From NCBI GenBank assembly GCA_916610825.1, contig OU744449.1:14060952-14124951 (forward strand): DNA of 64,000 nt, read 5' to 3'. This DNA comes from Haliclystus octoradiatus (lineage: Eukaryota > Cnidaria > Staurozoa > Stauromedusae > Haliclystidae). A program made the position numbers and the translations under genes. Shown here one piece after another: positions 31,500 to 44,014 of the stretch. The notes beneath the pieces were generated by a model, which saw nothing but the letters and a program-made list of their open reading frames with translations, did not search any database and had not been told where the DNA came from. The stretch's first letter is position 1; each line of letters opens with the position of its first letter.

Positions 31500-34400
31500 A
31501 AATGTTTATATGTTACAGGGAAAGTTCCCTATTTACCTTCGTTAGCATTTTTAATTGACACAGGCTCGGCTGTTTCCATTTTACCAAGTTCTGTCGTCAA
31601 ATCATTAAATATCCCATTTTCATCTTCTAGTTTATCTCTTATTTCGGCATCCGGACGCTCTATTAAAGTCGACAGCAAAATTCTTAGGGACATCAGTATA
31701 CCACGATTGCGCCGTTGTTTTCAACATTGTTTTGTCATTGCCGACGTTACCCAGCCAATTTTAGGCATCGATTTTTTACAACACCATAAAATTGTTGTTG
31801 ACTGTGCTGCCAGCACCTTGACAGACAACATGACGTCATTATCCACCTCATTGCGTTCTTGTCAGGTGTCTGTAGATTCATTAAAATTTAATTTTCCAAC
31901 CTATTTATCATCCAAATTAACGAAATTACTTCACGATTACAATATTCTTTTTTCTCCTGTCACTATTTCAAAAACACCCCCACATATCGTCACTTATCGT
32001 ATTGAGACTACTGGGGAGCCCGTTTTTTGTCGTCCTCGGCGTATGCACCCAAATAAATTAGCAATTGCTCGCACAGAGTTTGATAAATTTTTGAAAGCTG
32101 GTATCATTCAGCCTGCTACTAGCGAATGGGCAAGCCCCTTACATTTAGTACCTAAATCTGAACCAGGCATGTTTCGACCGGTAGGGGACTACCAAGCTTT
32201 AAATCGGATCACAAAACCGGATCATTATCCCCTACCGGATATTCAATCGTTTAACAGTGATCTTTATGGTTCAACAGTTTTTTCACGTCTAGATCTGACC
32301 AAAGCATACTACCAAATTCCCATTCACCTTGATGATGTAGACAAAACTACCGTCACAACTCCTTCGGTTCTTTTAGTTTTCTCTGTATGCCGATGGGACT
32401 CAAAAATAGTGCTGCTACCTTTTCCCGTTTTATCAACGACGTCCTACGTAATATACCTTGTTTTGCCTACATCGACGACGTTCTCATTTATGGAAAAACG
32501 CAGGAGGAGCATGATGCTAGTTTACAACTGATTTTTGAGCGGTTTCTGCAGTTTGGTTTGCGTTTAAATCTTTCCAAATGTTTGTTTCCCGTTGATCGAG
32601 TTGATTTTTTGGGATTCATTGTTTCTCAGCGGGGTATCGAACCAAAAACAAAATCTAAATCCGACCTTTTAGCATTACCAGCTCCTATTGACTACCTTCA
32701 TTGCGTCGTGCTTTGGGTATGTTTTCCTATTACCGTCGTTTTATTCCTAATTATGCCGAAATTGTTTCGCCATTACAAAAATTAGTTACTATGACACAAC
32801 CACCAACCAAAAACCAACGGCGTCCAAGGAGAACATTACCTAATTATGTTTGGCTAGAGGCACACGAGACGTCATTTCAAGTTCTAAAAACAGCAATAAA
32901 TCACGCTATAGCTCTATGTCATCCAGACCCCTCTTGTACTGATTATTCCATCACCAGTGATGCCTCTGGTCATGCAATTGGTGCTGTACTCCATGAACAT
33001 AATGGGCAATCTGCTCCACTCAGCTTTTATTCCCGTCACCTTTCTCCTGCAGAACAAAAGTATTCTACATTTGACAGAGAATTATTAGCAATCTTTGCCG
33101 CTGTAAAACGGTTTCGGTTTATGTTGGAAGATACAACTATCACTGTTTTCACAGATCATAAGCCTATTTCGGCAACATGGAAATCGTGTTCTAAAACATC
33201 ACACTCACCTCGTCAAGAGCGACAGTTATCCTTTTTATCTCAATTTGTACACGACATTGTTTATGTTCCTGGTGATTTAAATGCCGTAGCTGACACTTTA
33301 TCTAGAGATCTTGCGCCTTGCATTGTAGACTCACTATCGGTCCCTGTGAACATTGTTTCCTTATGATGTGTTACATTGAATGATTTGGTGCTGTCTCAGC
33401 ACAAGAATGATTTCGATCAGGCCGGTCTCCAACAAATAAAATTTGCTGAAGGGACATTGTGGTGCGACTCCTCAAAATCGGTGCCACGCCCCTTTGTTCC
33501 TCTTCCTTTGCGTCGAAATGTTTTCATGAATATGCACAACATTGGTCACTATGGCCGTGCCGCCTCTTGCAAGTTGATATCGGATCGCTATTATTGTCCA
33601 AAAATGAAGAAGAAAATTTCCCAGTGGGTTCAGCAATGCACAGCTTGTCAGCGAAATAAAGTCACCCGCCATACTTTCACTCCTTCAATACCATATGACA
33701 TCCCATGTGATCATTTACAAACAGTACACATTGACATTATTCATGTTCCACCTTCCACATGTTCCATCACACATGTTTCATCACCATGTCGTTATCTTCT
33801 CACAATGATAGACCGTTTTACCAGATGGGTAGAAGTAATCCCTCTCTTCGATATGAGTGCTCCTTCAGTGGCAGAGGCATTTGTATACTTATAAGTGAAT
33901 GGGTAACACGCTATTCTGCCCCGCAATATGTCATATCCGACCGAGGTTCCGACTTTGACTGTAATTTAATGCACGAATTGGCAAAGCTCATCGGGTTCCT
34001 CAAGATCTGCACTACTGCTTATCACCCCCAAACAAATGGGTTAGTCGAACGAATGCACCGCACGTTGAAGACAGTTTTAAGAACACTTGATACCAATTGG
34101 TTTAATGGTTTACCTTCAGCTTTACTATCACTGAGAATCTGGCCAGATGAGGATGGTGTATCTCCCTACGAACTTTTAACAGGGTTGAAGCCTTTGGTTC
34201 CGCGTACTTGTCTGGAAGATAAAAAGTAATTATCCTCTCATCATTTGTTATCGTCTCTTCAAGAACATTTTAAAGGAGTAAAATTCAAGCCACCAGCTTT
34301 AAGTCAACATCTTTCTTATGTACCTCCCGAACTAAGTAATTGCAAACGTGTTTGGGTTCGCGTAGATAGGCCTAAACGGCCATTGGAGGCTCCTTATACG

Positions 34401-34811
34401 GGCCCTTATCGTGTTATTAATCGAAATTCAAAGTTTTTCACTATAGATCGTGGAACACGTTCAGATACTGTTTCTGTTGATCGCTTGAAGCCTGTTTATG
34501 AGTCTGATGATCTACCGTCATGTTCACGTTCATTATCATTTCCACCTGTGTAATTACCATCGTTAACTTTGTCAGCGTCTTCGGCGCCAACCTCGTTTTC
34601 GATGTCAAGTCTCACATCGACTTCAACAGCGTCGCAGACGCGTTCGTCGACGATGTCTGACTCTGCACCTACCACGACAACAACGACGGTCCAGCCGCCT
34701 TTGTTGTCGCTGGATAGTTCACATGATCATCCTTCATCCACCACACCAACCATGACACGATCTGGACGACGAGTACACATAAATGCATCACCTGATTATT
34801 ACTACTACTAG
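31500..34811 (+). pseudogene. Pol of element C, multiply broken
   Basis: In order: protease (LIDTGSAVSILPSS, about 31551); RT (AGIIQPATSEWASPLHLV, LDLTKAYYQIPI, then in another frame CMPMGLKNSAATFSRF and YIDDVLIYG, the catalytic pair); RNase H (SDASGHAIGAVL, TDHKPIS); integrase (HNIGHYGRAASCKLISDRY, CTACQRNK, then SDRGSDF and GLVERMH); and a C-terminal RVWVRVDRP region. Single-base losses are visible near 32365 and 32696, both in T-rich runs, and near 33885. In-frame stops occur at about 33364, 34227 and 34551. Confidence 0.9.
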
Positions 34812-35252
34812 CATGGGATCATGGGATGTGCACCCTTTGGCGTGAAGACCAAACTACCACGTTTTACAGCTATCAAATTCTCAATATTCATGTTATAATA
34901 AAAAAAAAATAATAATAAGAAACGATAATCATGATAATAAATAAGCAATATATTTTTACGTAGATACATATATATATATATATATAATTCAACCATTTAA
35001 TAAATACATTTCCATAGTATCGCCTGTTATCTGACATTGATAGTATTAATCCAACATAACCAGGCGTTCTCTTTTCTGCTTTTACTTATTAACATTAATA
35101 AATAACTATTCCATGCTATAGTAACAGATCTCGAATATAACTTATCCAGATCCAGCATAACTAGCATGGCCATTTAAATATTGCCATCATACTTTTACAG
35201 TCTTTAGTATTCACCGTATCCTTACCGACTCCGTCTACTTGGGGCGGACGTA

Positions 35253-35480
35253 TGTGCTGATCGATGCAAATAAAATAACAGTCTCATTTTCATTAACCTC
35301 TTATTCATGTAACATGTTAAATAATGATATACTGTGAATTATGAAATAGACATTCCTCTGTGAGACATTAACTTGAATAGATCTCTTACAACGTTATTAA
35401 ATCTTTGTTGATTTGTCTTGTCTTTAATATACAAACTTATGATGCAGAATGAATCATATATTATACAAATGCCTTCTACA
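35253..35480 (+). repeat. 3' LTR of element C
   Basis: A 228-bp repeat that differs from the 5' LTR at one base by eye (TATGAAATAG versus TATGACATAG). The CATA duplication follows. Confidence 0.93.
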
Positions 35481-37077
35481 CATATCTTCAAGCTAGCAAT
35501 GATTTTCAGTACCTCGAATTTCCTAAACGTGAAAGGCGATGAAGAAAATGGCGAACTCTATCGGTGAAAGTTCGCGCCTACAGAGAAGTTTACGTTAATG
35601 TTAATATTGCTGAAGTATTTGGAAAACTAAAGGTGGTTTAACGGTGTCAGTAACCCTTCACACACGATCAAAACACACTGATTATAAAATTATCCGTCGA
35701 ATCGATGAAGATGAAGGTTTATCAACTTTATTTATTCACGACCAAATGAATCTACTCTTCTCAAAAATTTCTACGAATGAGTAAATATTTCTTCGGACAT
35801 TTCTGGAGATGTGTCAAATATATTCAACAATTTTGATCTACTCCCTACAAATCTGCTCGGCAGTAATAAAAACATTTATCTGGAATTCATTGCGTGGATG
35901 AGCACCTTCGGAAAGTCTATTTATTATTGTTGTGGAACTGTGAAAAAGGGTTTCGTAATTTATCCATAAGTAGATCAGATGGACTCTTGAAGCAACACGC
36001 TTGAATTTTTTGCAAATCCCAAAAGTTTAATCTACCTGGGATGTAGCAGCACAACACTCTGGTTTAGAAGATAACAATCAATACTGATCATTTTATTTTT
36101 TATTTGTCTACAAGGTATTATAATTTATTATATGAAGTGAGATAATTTTCGTAAACGAACGGCATGGGCTTACTGCTTGTAACTTAAAAGAGAAACTGGA
36201 ATTGAAAAAGAAATCGCTAAGGAACAAATTAAAAGAAAATTCAAACTTTAAAGTAACAGCAAGTCAACATTAATTTGAATAATAATGTGAACATCCATAA
36301 TTTGATATTGTATAAATTTCATTGTAAATGTGAGTGAACATAACGTAATTATAAATGTAATTCATCGACACTGAATGTTTTTAAAAGTGTTTTTAATTTA
36401 CCAAACCAGTTATCAATATTTGCACCATATCTTGTTCATTCTGTTGCTTGCTAAATTTTTGTAGTGTATTCATTCTCTCTGCTGTGATACATACACTATA
36501 CGGATTATTTGTTATGTGATGAAAATTGTTGAGTGTATTTTGTGCTACTTGTATGTCGTAGACCTATATAGGCCGCCGAGCTGTGAACTGTATTCCTGTC
36601 ATTTAGAAGAAGCGCAATTATTTTTTAGTGAACATTTAAGCTTGAATTTGATTTGTTAGTTATAAATGTATTTGATTACTTAGATAGAATAAATAGATTA
36701 ATTCAATCACGACAATCACATACATTTTCTTTTTCAAAGTAACAAACATTAATTTGCAAATTGCAAAAGTGATCAAAGCAATATTTTGGTGAAATACATC
36801 GCAAAACATAGTGAATTAAATTGGCCATATCTACTCTACTCGCTATTTTGTTTAAACGTAATTAAATTGTCATGAACATTTAGAGTAAGCTCTATTTAAC
36901 ATTGTCAAAACATAAAACTTCAAAGAAATATTGAGAAACGTAGGATATTATAGTATGCAAGTTACGAAGATTACAAGGTTTTGACCATATCGTTGTAATC
37001 TTGTGTCGGCTCAAGATCACTTGACTCCGTTTCGCGCCAAATTCGACATAATCTGACCGCTCGGCCGAGAACAATAG
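35481..37077. other. interior of the TIR element, non-coding
   Basis: About 1.6 kb of AT-rich sequence after element C. No transposase frame, RNA gene or tandem repeat was recognised. Confidence 0.5.
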
Positions 37078-37117
37078 AGTTGCCAATCCCTGTATTCTAT
37101 AATCTATGGTTTGATCA

Positions 37118-37533
37118 AAATACGAACGCGTATTTCCAAATTTATGATCTGAGTCAACATATATAAATATTTGACTCTCAAAACTGTTAAAAATTAATTA
37201 AAATGTTGGAGGGAGACAACACCTCACTCAAAATTATATACAATGGGATATTTACTACTGTGACTTATCTTATTATTAATAATTATTTAGATCTCATGAT
37301 TGTTGAAGAGCTCTCTCAATGTTCTAATTCCATGCATACCTCTTCTATTCATCTCTGGTTGCTTGGTGTGTTCCGTTTTGATTGTGGTATAGAACATGCA
37401 TCAAGAACACCTTTATTCTTGAGTTCTTCACATGTGAACATTTCTGGGTAATGGTTTCCCAATGAAAACGTAGCAATGGCACGGTGCGTTTGATTGATGG
37501 CTTTTTCTCGAGAATCTGTAAGGCTCCTGGCTT
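37118..37533. other. spacer without recognised features
   Basis: Only short, unconvincing frames. It may hold decayed 3' sequence of the adjacent minus-strand LINE. Confidence 0.4.
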
Positions 37534-38600
37534 CTAGAACATACAAAAGCACTTAGAGTGGAATAGATTTGATAACTTATAGGGGGCTGTCCACGCCAGT
37601 GTTTTTCGTTTTTTAATGATGATTTCTGGGTTGACTGTTATTCCTCCTAGGTATGTGAACTCTGTGACAACTTTTAAAACTTCTCCAGTATTGATGGTGA
37701 TTGGTGGAGGTAGTGCATGTCCGATGTGTAGAACTTCACTTTTTGATGAGTTTATTTCTAGTCCAACTTTTTGAGCAGAGTTGCATAGACGTGTAAAGTT
37801 CATTTGTGCTTCTACCGGTGTGTCGTTGAGAAGGGCATGGTAATCAGCAAAGGCCAGGTATGGTAAACGGATCTCTGGATAACGTGCGCTTTTCCAATGG
37901 CAGATGGTATATCCGTTGAGATTAGCATCTTTTATCACAGCATCGACGAACTACAAAGAGGAATGGAGCAAGAGTATCTCCTTGAAGAACGCCAGAAGAT
38001 GTGAGTAAGGTTGGCTGGATGTTTTTGCCAATTCTTGCTTGAGCAGATGTGTCGTAGTAGAGGTCCATTATTGCATTGACTAGAGTTTCGGGTACTCCGT
38101 GATATTTGAGGCAGACAGGGATATTTGAGGCAGACAGGGATAGCTGATCTGGATATGGAGTCAAATCCTTTTTTCAATCGATGAATATGATTGGTGAATT
38201 TCGTTGGTGTTTTCGACAGTCCTCGACCATAATTCTGAGAGCCGCATTTTGCTGGTGCTTCTTTCTGGGATATACCCTGCTTGGAATGGTGAGAGATATG
38301 GTGTTATTTGAGGTTGTAAACGCTTCAACAGCACTCGGTTGTACAGTTTTGGACATAAGCACATCAACGAGATACCTCGAACATTATTGAGCGATGTAGA
38401 GTTGTTTTTCTTTCGTATGTTGATACGATTGTGGACATTCGCCACATTGTAGGAGCGGTCCATCCCGTTATTGTTGAGTGATTTCTGATGACGGATAGAA
38501 CTTTGTCGATGATGGGCTTCAAGGCACGAATTGGTATGTTGTCTGGGCCTGTAGCACTATCAAGCTTTGTTTGACCATAACCGTATCTGATTCTTTGGTA
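37534..38600 (-). pseudogene. LINE reverse transcriptase fragment (second LINE type)
   Basis: Minus-strand frames in order: ATGPDNIPIRALKPIIDKVLS, VRGISLMCLCPKLYNRVLLKRL, LSPFQAGYIPERSTSKM, VCLKYHGVPETLVNAIMDLYY, SSGVLQGDTLAPFLFVV, LAFADYHALL (the DD pair reads DY), CNSAQKVGLEINSSKSEVLHI and FTYLGGITV. The sequence style (GISLM, QGDTLAPFLF, NSSKSEV) differs from the split LINE, so this is another family. It is broken by frameshifts and an altered catalytic motif. Confidence 0.8.
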
Positions 38601-38984
38601 TCTGGTTTGGCAGAATTTGCCATATCAGCAGTACATGTATGTTTATCTGCAGTTAGATCAGGGATGATTTTACCCATGCGAGACATGGTATCAGTGAGTG
38701 CGTGCAACGAATTGTTGACATTTAGCATCCAATGTGACATTTCCTCAGACGAATTGTCTGAAGGTAATGTAATTACATCGCTCGTAGATGCCTCTCGCGA
38801 AGAAGTAATACTTCTTTTTCGCTATCCATATTTATTTAATATGTCTGTTTCTAATCGATGTTCGTTTGCAACTGATCACAGTATGTTCCTTTGGCACATC
38901 TCGTTTGATGACACCTTAGTCACAGTGAAATGGTGACGTAGAATGACGATTCCAGATCAGCAATGTAGAGAATAAATAATGTTG

Positions 38985-39660
38985 ATGATAGACAGTCACC
39001 TTGAGCTACATCATTATGTTGCATTATTTGGTCTGAAATCAAAAGCAATTCAATGGATATCCTCATACCTAACAGACAAAAATCAATTTATTAAAGTTGG
39101 CGAAGCTTTATCACAAAAAATTACTTCACCTGTGGCGTTCCACAGAGATCAATCTTAGGACCATTGCTTTTCGTTATCTATGTTAACAATATGCCAGATG
39201 TAATTAGTCAAATGCTCTGTCTAAAAACAGAGCCAGTGATGAATTCAACTCGGACCTGGAAAATATAAGCAAATGGTGTCAGGATAACTCTCTGTGCCTT
39301 AATCTTAATAATTTAAAGCTTTATGTATCGGTCACAGGTGAGGTTTGGCCCCGGTTTTGGCTATGGTTTTTACAAAGAAAAATCCTCCAAACATTGTTTT
39401 GAATGACGAGCGTATGCCGTACCAACTGCGAGAAATTTAGGGGAGATCATGATGAAGAACATACTTACAAATCACACGTTATGCAAATGATAAAAACAGC
39501 AAAATATCACCTATCCAACATTCGCAGAATAAAAGATGACTTACCCCTAGAGATATTATTAACGATAATTGAGTCAATGATAATCCAGCATGCTACATAT
39601 GGACGGAAGTTAAGTATGGAGCTCTTACTGTCCAACCTTGTTACAGTAATTTCAGTGAGA
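38985..39660 (+). pseudogene. LINE reverse transcriptase fragment, plus strand
   Basis: Broken frames give HYVALFGLKSKAIQWISSYL, FIKVGEALSQKI, CGVPQRSILGPLLFVIYVNN and, near 39400-39650, YKSHVMQMIKTAKYHLSNIRRI and LLTIIESMIIQHATYG. This is the RT palm-to-tail region of a CR1/L2-type LINE with frameshifts and an internal gap around the FADD motif. Confidence 0.75.
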
Positions 39661-39854
39661 TGTGATAAATAATGCAGCAAAACTTTGCAAGTCATTGTGT
39701 ATCTGCACACAGTGTATTTGTTTATGTAACCAATATCAGACACACACGCTTCAATTATTTAGTTTTCATTTTTCCTAGTCTAAAACGAAAACAATGTGTT
39801 ATCATTGAAAATATATCCCAGTCGTTCAGTGCTGACAAGCTATATATGCTGTTG

Positions 39855-42800
39855 AGAAAAACTTTCTTTGATTGGCTGATCGAATTCTTCTGACGCTTTT
39901 CAAGAGAAAGACTTTCCTTGATTGGCTGATTGAATTCTTCTGACACTTTTTAAAAGGAAAACTTTCCTTGATTTGCTGATCGAATTCGTCTGACACTTTT
40001 TAAGAGGAAAACTTTCTTTGATTGGCTGATCGAATTCTTCTGACGCTTTTCAAGAGAAAGACTTTCTTTGATTAGCTGATTGAATTCTTCTGACGCTTTT
40101 CAAGAGAAATACTTTCTTTGATTGGCTGATTGAATTCTTCTGACGCTTTTTAAGAGGAAAACTTTCTTTGATTGGCTGATTGAATTCTTCTGATGCTTTA
40201 CGAAAGAAATACTTTCTTTGATTGGCTGATTGAATTCTTCAGACGCTTTTCGAAAGAAATACTTTCTTTGATTTGCTGATTGAATTCTTCTGACACTTTT
40301 CAAGAGAAAGATTTTCCTTGATTGGCTGATTGAATTCTTCTGACGCTTTTCAAGAGAAATACTTTCTTTGATTGGCTGATTGAATTCTTCTGACGCTTTT
40401 CAAGAGAAAAACTTTCTTTGATTGGCTGATTGAATTCTTCTGACACTTTTTAAGAAAAAAACTTTCTTTGATTGGCTGATTGAATTCTTCTGACGCTTTT
40501 CAAGAGAAATACTTTCTTTGATTGTCTGATTGAATTCTTCTGACGCTTTTTAAGAGAAATACTTTCTTTGATTGGCTGATTGAATTCTTCTGACGCTTTT
40601 CAAGAGAAATACTTTCTTTGATTGGCTGATTGAATTCTTCTGACACTTTTTAAGAAAAAAACTTTCTTTGATTGGCTGATTGAATTCTTCTGACGCTTTT
40701 CAAGAGAAATACTTTCTTTGATTGGCTGATTGAATTCTTCTGACGCTTTTTAAGAGAAATACTTTCTTTGATTGGCTGATTGAATTCTTCTGACGCTTTT
40801 CAAGAGAAATACTTTCTTTGATTGTCTGATTGAATTCTTCTGATGCTTTTCGAGAGAAATACTTTCTTTCATTGGCTGATTGAATTCTTCTGACACTTTT
40901 CAAGAGAAAGATTTTCCTTGATTGGCTGATTGAATTCTTCTGACGCTTTTCAAGAGAAATACTTTCTTTGATTGGGTGATTGAATTCTTCTGACGCTTTT
41001 CAAGAGAAATACTTTCTTTGATTGGCTGATTGAATTCTTCTGACGCTTTTCAAGAGAAAAACTTTCTTTGATTGGCTGATTGAATTCTTCTGACGCTATT
41101 TAAGAAAAAAACTTTCTTTGATTGGCTGATTGAATTCTTCTGACGCTTTTCAAGAGAAATACTTTCTTTGATTGGCTGATTGGGTTCTTCTGACGCTTTT
41201 CAAGAGAAATACTTTCTTTGATTGGCTGATCGAATTCTTTTGACGCTTTTCAAGAGAAATACTTTCTTTGATTGGCTGATCGAATTCTTCTGACGCTTTT
41301 CAAGAGAAAGACTTTCCTTGATTGGCTGATTGAAATCTTCTGACGCTTTTTAAGAGAAATCATTTCTTTGATTGGCTGATTGAATTCTTCTGACGCTTTT
41401 TAAGAGAAATACTTTCTTTGATTGGCTGATTGAATTCTTCTGACACCTTTCAAGAGAAATACTTTCTTTGATTGGCTGATTGAATTCTTCAGACGCTTTT
41501 CGAAAGAAATACTTTCTTTGATTTGCTGATTGAATTCTTCTGACACTTTTCAAGAGAAAGATTTTCCTTGATTGGCTGATTGAATTCTTCTGACGCTTTT
41601 CAAGAGAAATACTTTCTTTGATTGGCTGATTGAATTCTTCTGACGCTTTTCAAGAGAAAAACTTTCTTTGATTGGCTGATTGAATTCTTCTGACACTTTT
41701 TAAGAAAAAAACTTTCTTTGATTGGCTGATTGAATTCTTCTGACGCTTTTCAAGAGAAATACTTTCTTTGATTGTCTGATTGAATTCTTCTGACGCTTTT
41801 TAAGAGAAATACTTTCTTTGATTGGCTGATTGAATTCTTCTGACGCTTTTCAAGAGAAATACTTTCTTTGATTGGCTGATTGAATTCTTCTGACACTTTT
41901 TAAGAAAAAAACTTTCTTTGATTGGCTGATTGAATTCTTCTGACGCTTTTCAAGAGAAATACTTTCTTTGATTGGCTGATTGAATTCTTCTGACGCTTTT
42001 TAAGAGAAATACTTTCTTTGATTGGCTGATTGAATTCTTCTGACGCTTTTCAAGAGAAATACTTTCTTTGATTGGCTGATTGAATTCTTCTGATGCTTTT
42101 CGAGAGAAATGCTTTCTTTCATTGGCTGATTGAATTCTTCTGACACTTTTCAAGAGAAAGATTTTCCTTGATTGGCTGATTGAATTCTTCTGACGCTTTT
42201 TAAGAGGAAAAATTTCTTTGATTGTCTGATTGAATTCTTCTGATGCTTTTCGAGAGAAATACTTTCTTTCATTGGCTGATTGAATTCTTCTGACACTTTT
42301 CAAGAGAAAGATTTTCCTTGATTGGCTGATTGAATTCTTCTGACGCTTTTCAAGAGAAATACTTTCTTTGATTGGGTGATTGAATTCTTCTGACGCTTTT
42401 CAAGAGAAATACTTTCTTTGATTGGCTGATTGAATTCTTCTGACGCTTTTCAAGAGAAAAACTTTCTTTGATTGGCTGATTGAATTCTTCTGACGCTATT
42501 TAAGAAAAAAACTTTCTTTGATTGGCTGATTGAATTCTTCTGACGCTTTTCAAGAGAAATACTTTCTTTGATTTGGCTGATTGGGTTCTTCTGACGCTTT
42601 TCAAGAGAAATACTTTCTTTGATTGGCTGATCGAATTCTTTTGACGCTTTTCAAGAGAAATACTTTCTTTGATTGGCTGATCGAATTCTTCTGACGCTTT
42701 TCAAGAGAAAGACTTTCCTTGATTGGCTGATTGAAATCTTCTGACGCTTTTTAAGAGAAATCATTTCTTTGATTGGCTGATTGAATTCTTCTGACGCTTT

Positions 42801-43314
42801 TTAAGAGAAATACTTTCTTTGATTGGCTGATTGAATTCTTCTGACACCTTTCAAGAGAAATACTTTCTTTGATTGGCTTATTGAATTCTTCTGACGCTTT
42901 TTAAGAGAAATACTTTCTTTGATTGGCTGATTGAATTCCTCTGACACTTTTCAAGAGGAAAACTTTCTTTGATTGGCTGATCGAATTCTTCTGACGCTTT
43001 TCAAGAGAAAGACTTTCCTTGATTGGCTGATTGAATTCTTCTGACACTTTTTAAGAGGAATACTTTCTTTGATTGGCTGATTGAATTCTTCTGACGCTTT
43101 TTAAGAGGAAAACTTTCTTTGATTGGCTGATTGAATTCTTCTGACGCTTTTTAAAAGAAATACTTTATTTGATGGGCTGATTGAATTCTTCTGACTCTTT
43201 TTAAGAAAAAACTTTCTTTAATTGGCTGATTGTGTTCTTCTTCGGACGCTTTTCAAGAGAAAAACTTTCTTTGATTGGCTGACTGAATTCTTCTGACGCT
43301 TTTCAAGAGAAAAG
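39855..43314. repeat. 50-bp satellite array, about 69 copies
   Basis: Each unit contains CTTTGATTGGCTGATTG, then AATTCTTCTGACGC, then TTTTCAAGAGAAATA. Almost every unit keeps an EcoRI site (GAATTC) and an ATTGG (inverted CCAAT). Variants recur at fixed long distances: 'attgggtgat' at 40971 and 42371 (1400 bp), 'atttgctgat' at 40271 and 41521 (1250 bp). Blocks of 25 and 28 units have therefore been duplicated inside the array. The Lys/Arg-rich minus-strand frames across it are repeat artefacts. Confidence 0.97.
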
Positions 43315-43429
43315 GAGATGGATTAGTTTCCGAATAGAGCTAGAAATTGTATTAGTATGAAATTACTGTTGATAATTCACTACGTTTTTTTTTACTATGT
43401 AGAATCGATTTCAAAAAGAGTTACCACAC

Positions 43430-43741
43430 TTTTAAGTTTTTGAGATAAACTTTATTTTCGTGTCTACATTTACTAATGAGTTCCGATCCTTTGTTTAGCA
43501 GGTTATTTTTGTCGTAATTAATGATATATACAATTTTTCTAATAAGCAAAGGTTACATTTCTTCCAAGTATTGCTGTAGGCCCAAAACTGACCACTTAAT
43601 GTCAAACGACTTTTTCTTTTCTTTCAAACACCATATGTGTTTGGAGAGTTCGGTACTAAATTGTCTATTTTTTGATTTGAATGTCAATAGTAAATGTAGA
43701 CAAGAATATAAATATCTCGAAAACTTGAAAGTAACCGACAA
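43430..43741 (-). pseudogene. Penelope-like element, GIY-YIG C-terminal fragment
   Basis: Minus strand: STELSKHIWCLKEKKKSFDIKWSVLGLQQYLEEM, then after frame breaks NKGSELISKCRHENKVYLKNLKV, the standard end of Penelope-like proteins. The core GIY-YIG residues and the RT are missing. It lies immediately beyond the satellite array. Confidence 0.75.
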
Positions 43742-43833
43742 TAATTAAACAATAACTAACATTATAAATCCAATCATGTGTAATATTCTACCATGTAGTG
43801 CATCGATATGTTTTTTTTCAAATAATAAAATCT

Positions 43834-43884
43834 ATACTTGACTGATGATCGCCGCATGGCGTGAAACTCGGAGTAGCGAGAACA
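43834..43884 (+). ncRNA. hammerhead ribozyme-like motif
   Basis: Core CTGATGA (43842-43848), stem II CGCC-GCAT-GGCG with a flanking U·U mismatch, GAAA (43863-43866), a short stem III closed by ACT/AGT, and the cleavage triplet GTA (43873-43875). The outer part of stem I is AUACU pairing with AGUAU. Core residues are intact but inner stem I is weak. It sits beside a Penelope fragment, although that fragment is on the other strand. Confidence 0.5.
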
Positions 43885-44014
43885 GTATGTCTATTTTTTG
43901 ACTCATTTTATTTATTTATTTATTAAAGCTCTGATATTTATTATTGAGCACTATACTGTGTGGACCTCTTACATTATTTATCTATATAACTGAGTAAAAA
44001 TTTAGTTAAATGTA

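Larger units (their letters stand above)
30366..35480 (+). mobile_element. LTR retrotransposon C (Ty3/Gypsy, CsRn1-type), 5115 bp, disabled
   Basis: 228-bp LTRs (30366-30593 and 35253-35480) with one visible difference, and a 4-bp duplication CATA (30362-30365 and 35481-35484). The PBS TGGTGACGACGACGTGAT (30596-30613) matches the complement of the animal tRNA-Trp 3' end at 16 of 18 positions. A tRNA-Trp primer and a CHCC (not CCHC) gag finger mark the CsRn1/Kabuki clade. Pol carries at least three single-base losses and several stops despite the near-identical LTRs. Confidence 0.93.
30190..37106. mobile_element. TIR DNA transposon with 11-bp target duplication (Mutator-like candidate) hosting an LTR element
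   Basis: Perfect 29-bp inverted termini (30190-30218 and 37078-37106; outer bases TAGATTATAG, inner GGATTGGCAACT), flanked by a perfect direct repeat TGGTTTGATCA (30179-30189 and 37107-37117). A second inverted match, TCTTGAGCCGACACA, lies about 70-80 bp inward on both sides. Without the CsRn1-type insertion (30366-35480 plus its CATA duplication) the element is about 1.8 kb with no transposase frame, so it is non-autonomous. Target duplications of 9-11 bp are typical of Mutator-like elements. Family assignment is inference. Confidence 0.75.

Noticed and set aside
40100..42303. Lys/Arg-rich minus-strand frames repeating RRIQSANQRKYF
   Set aside because: Exact product of the 50-bp satellite; the frame changes with every third unit.
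39855..43314. CRISPR-like array
   Set aside because: There are no unique spacers: the whole 50-bp unit repeats head to tail in a eukaryotic genome.
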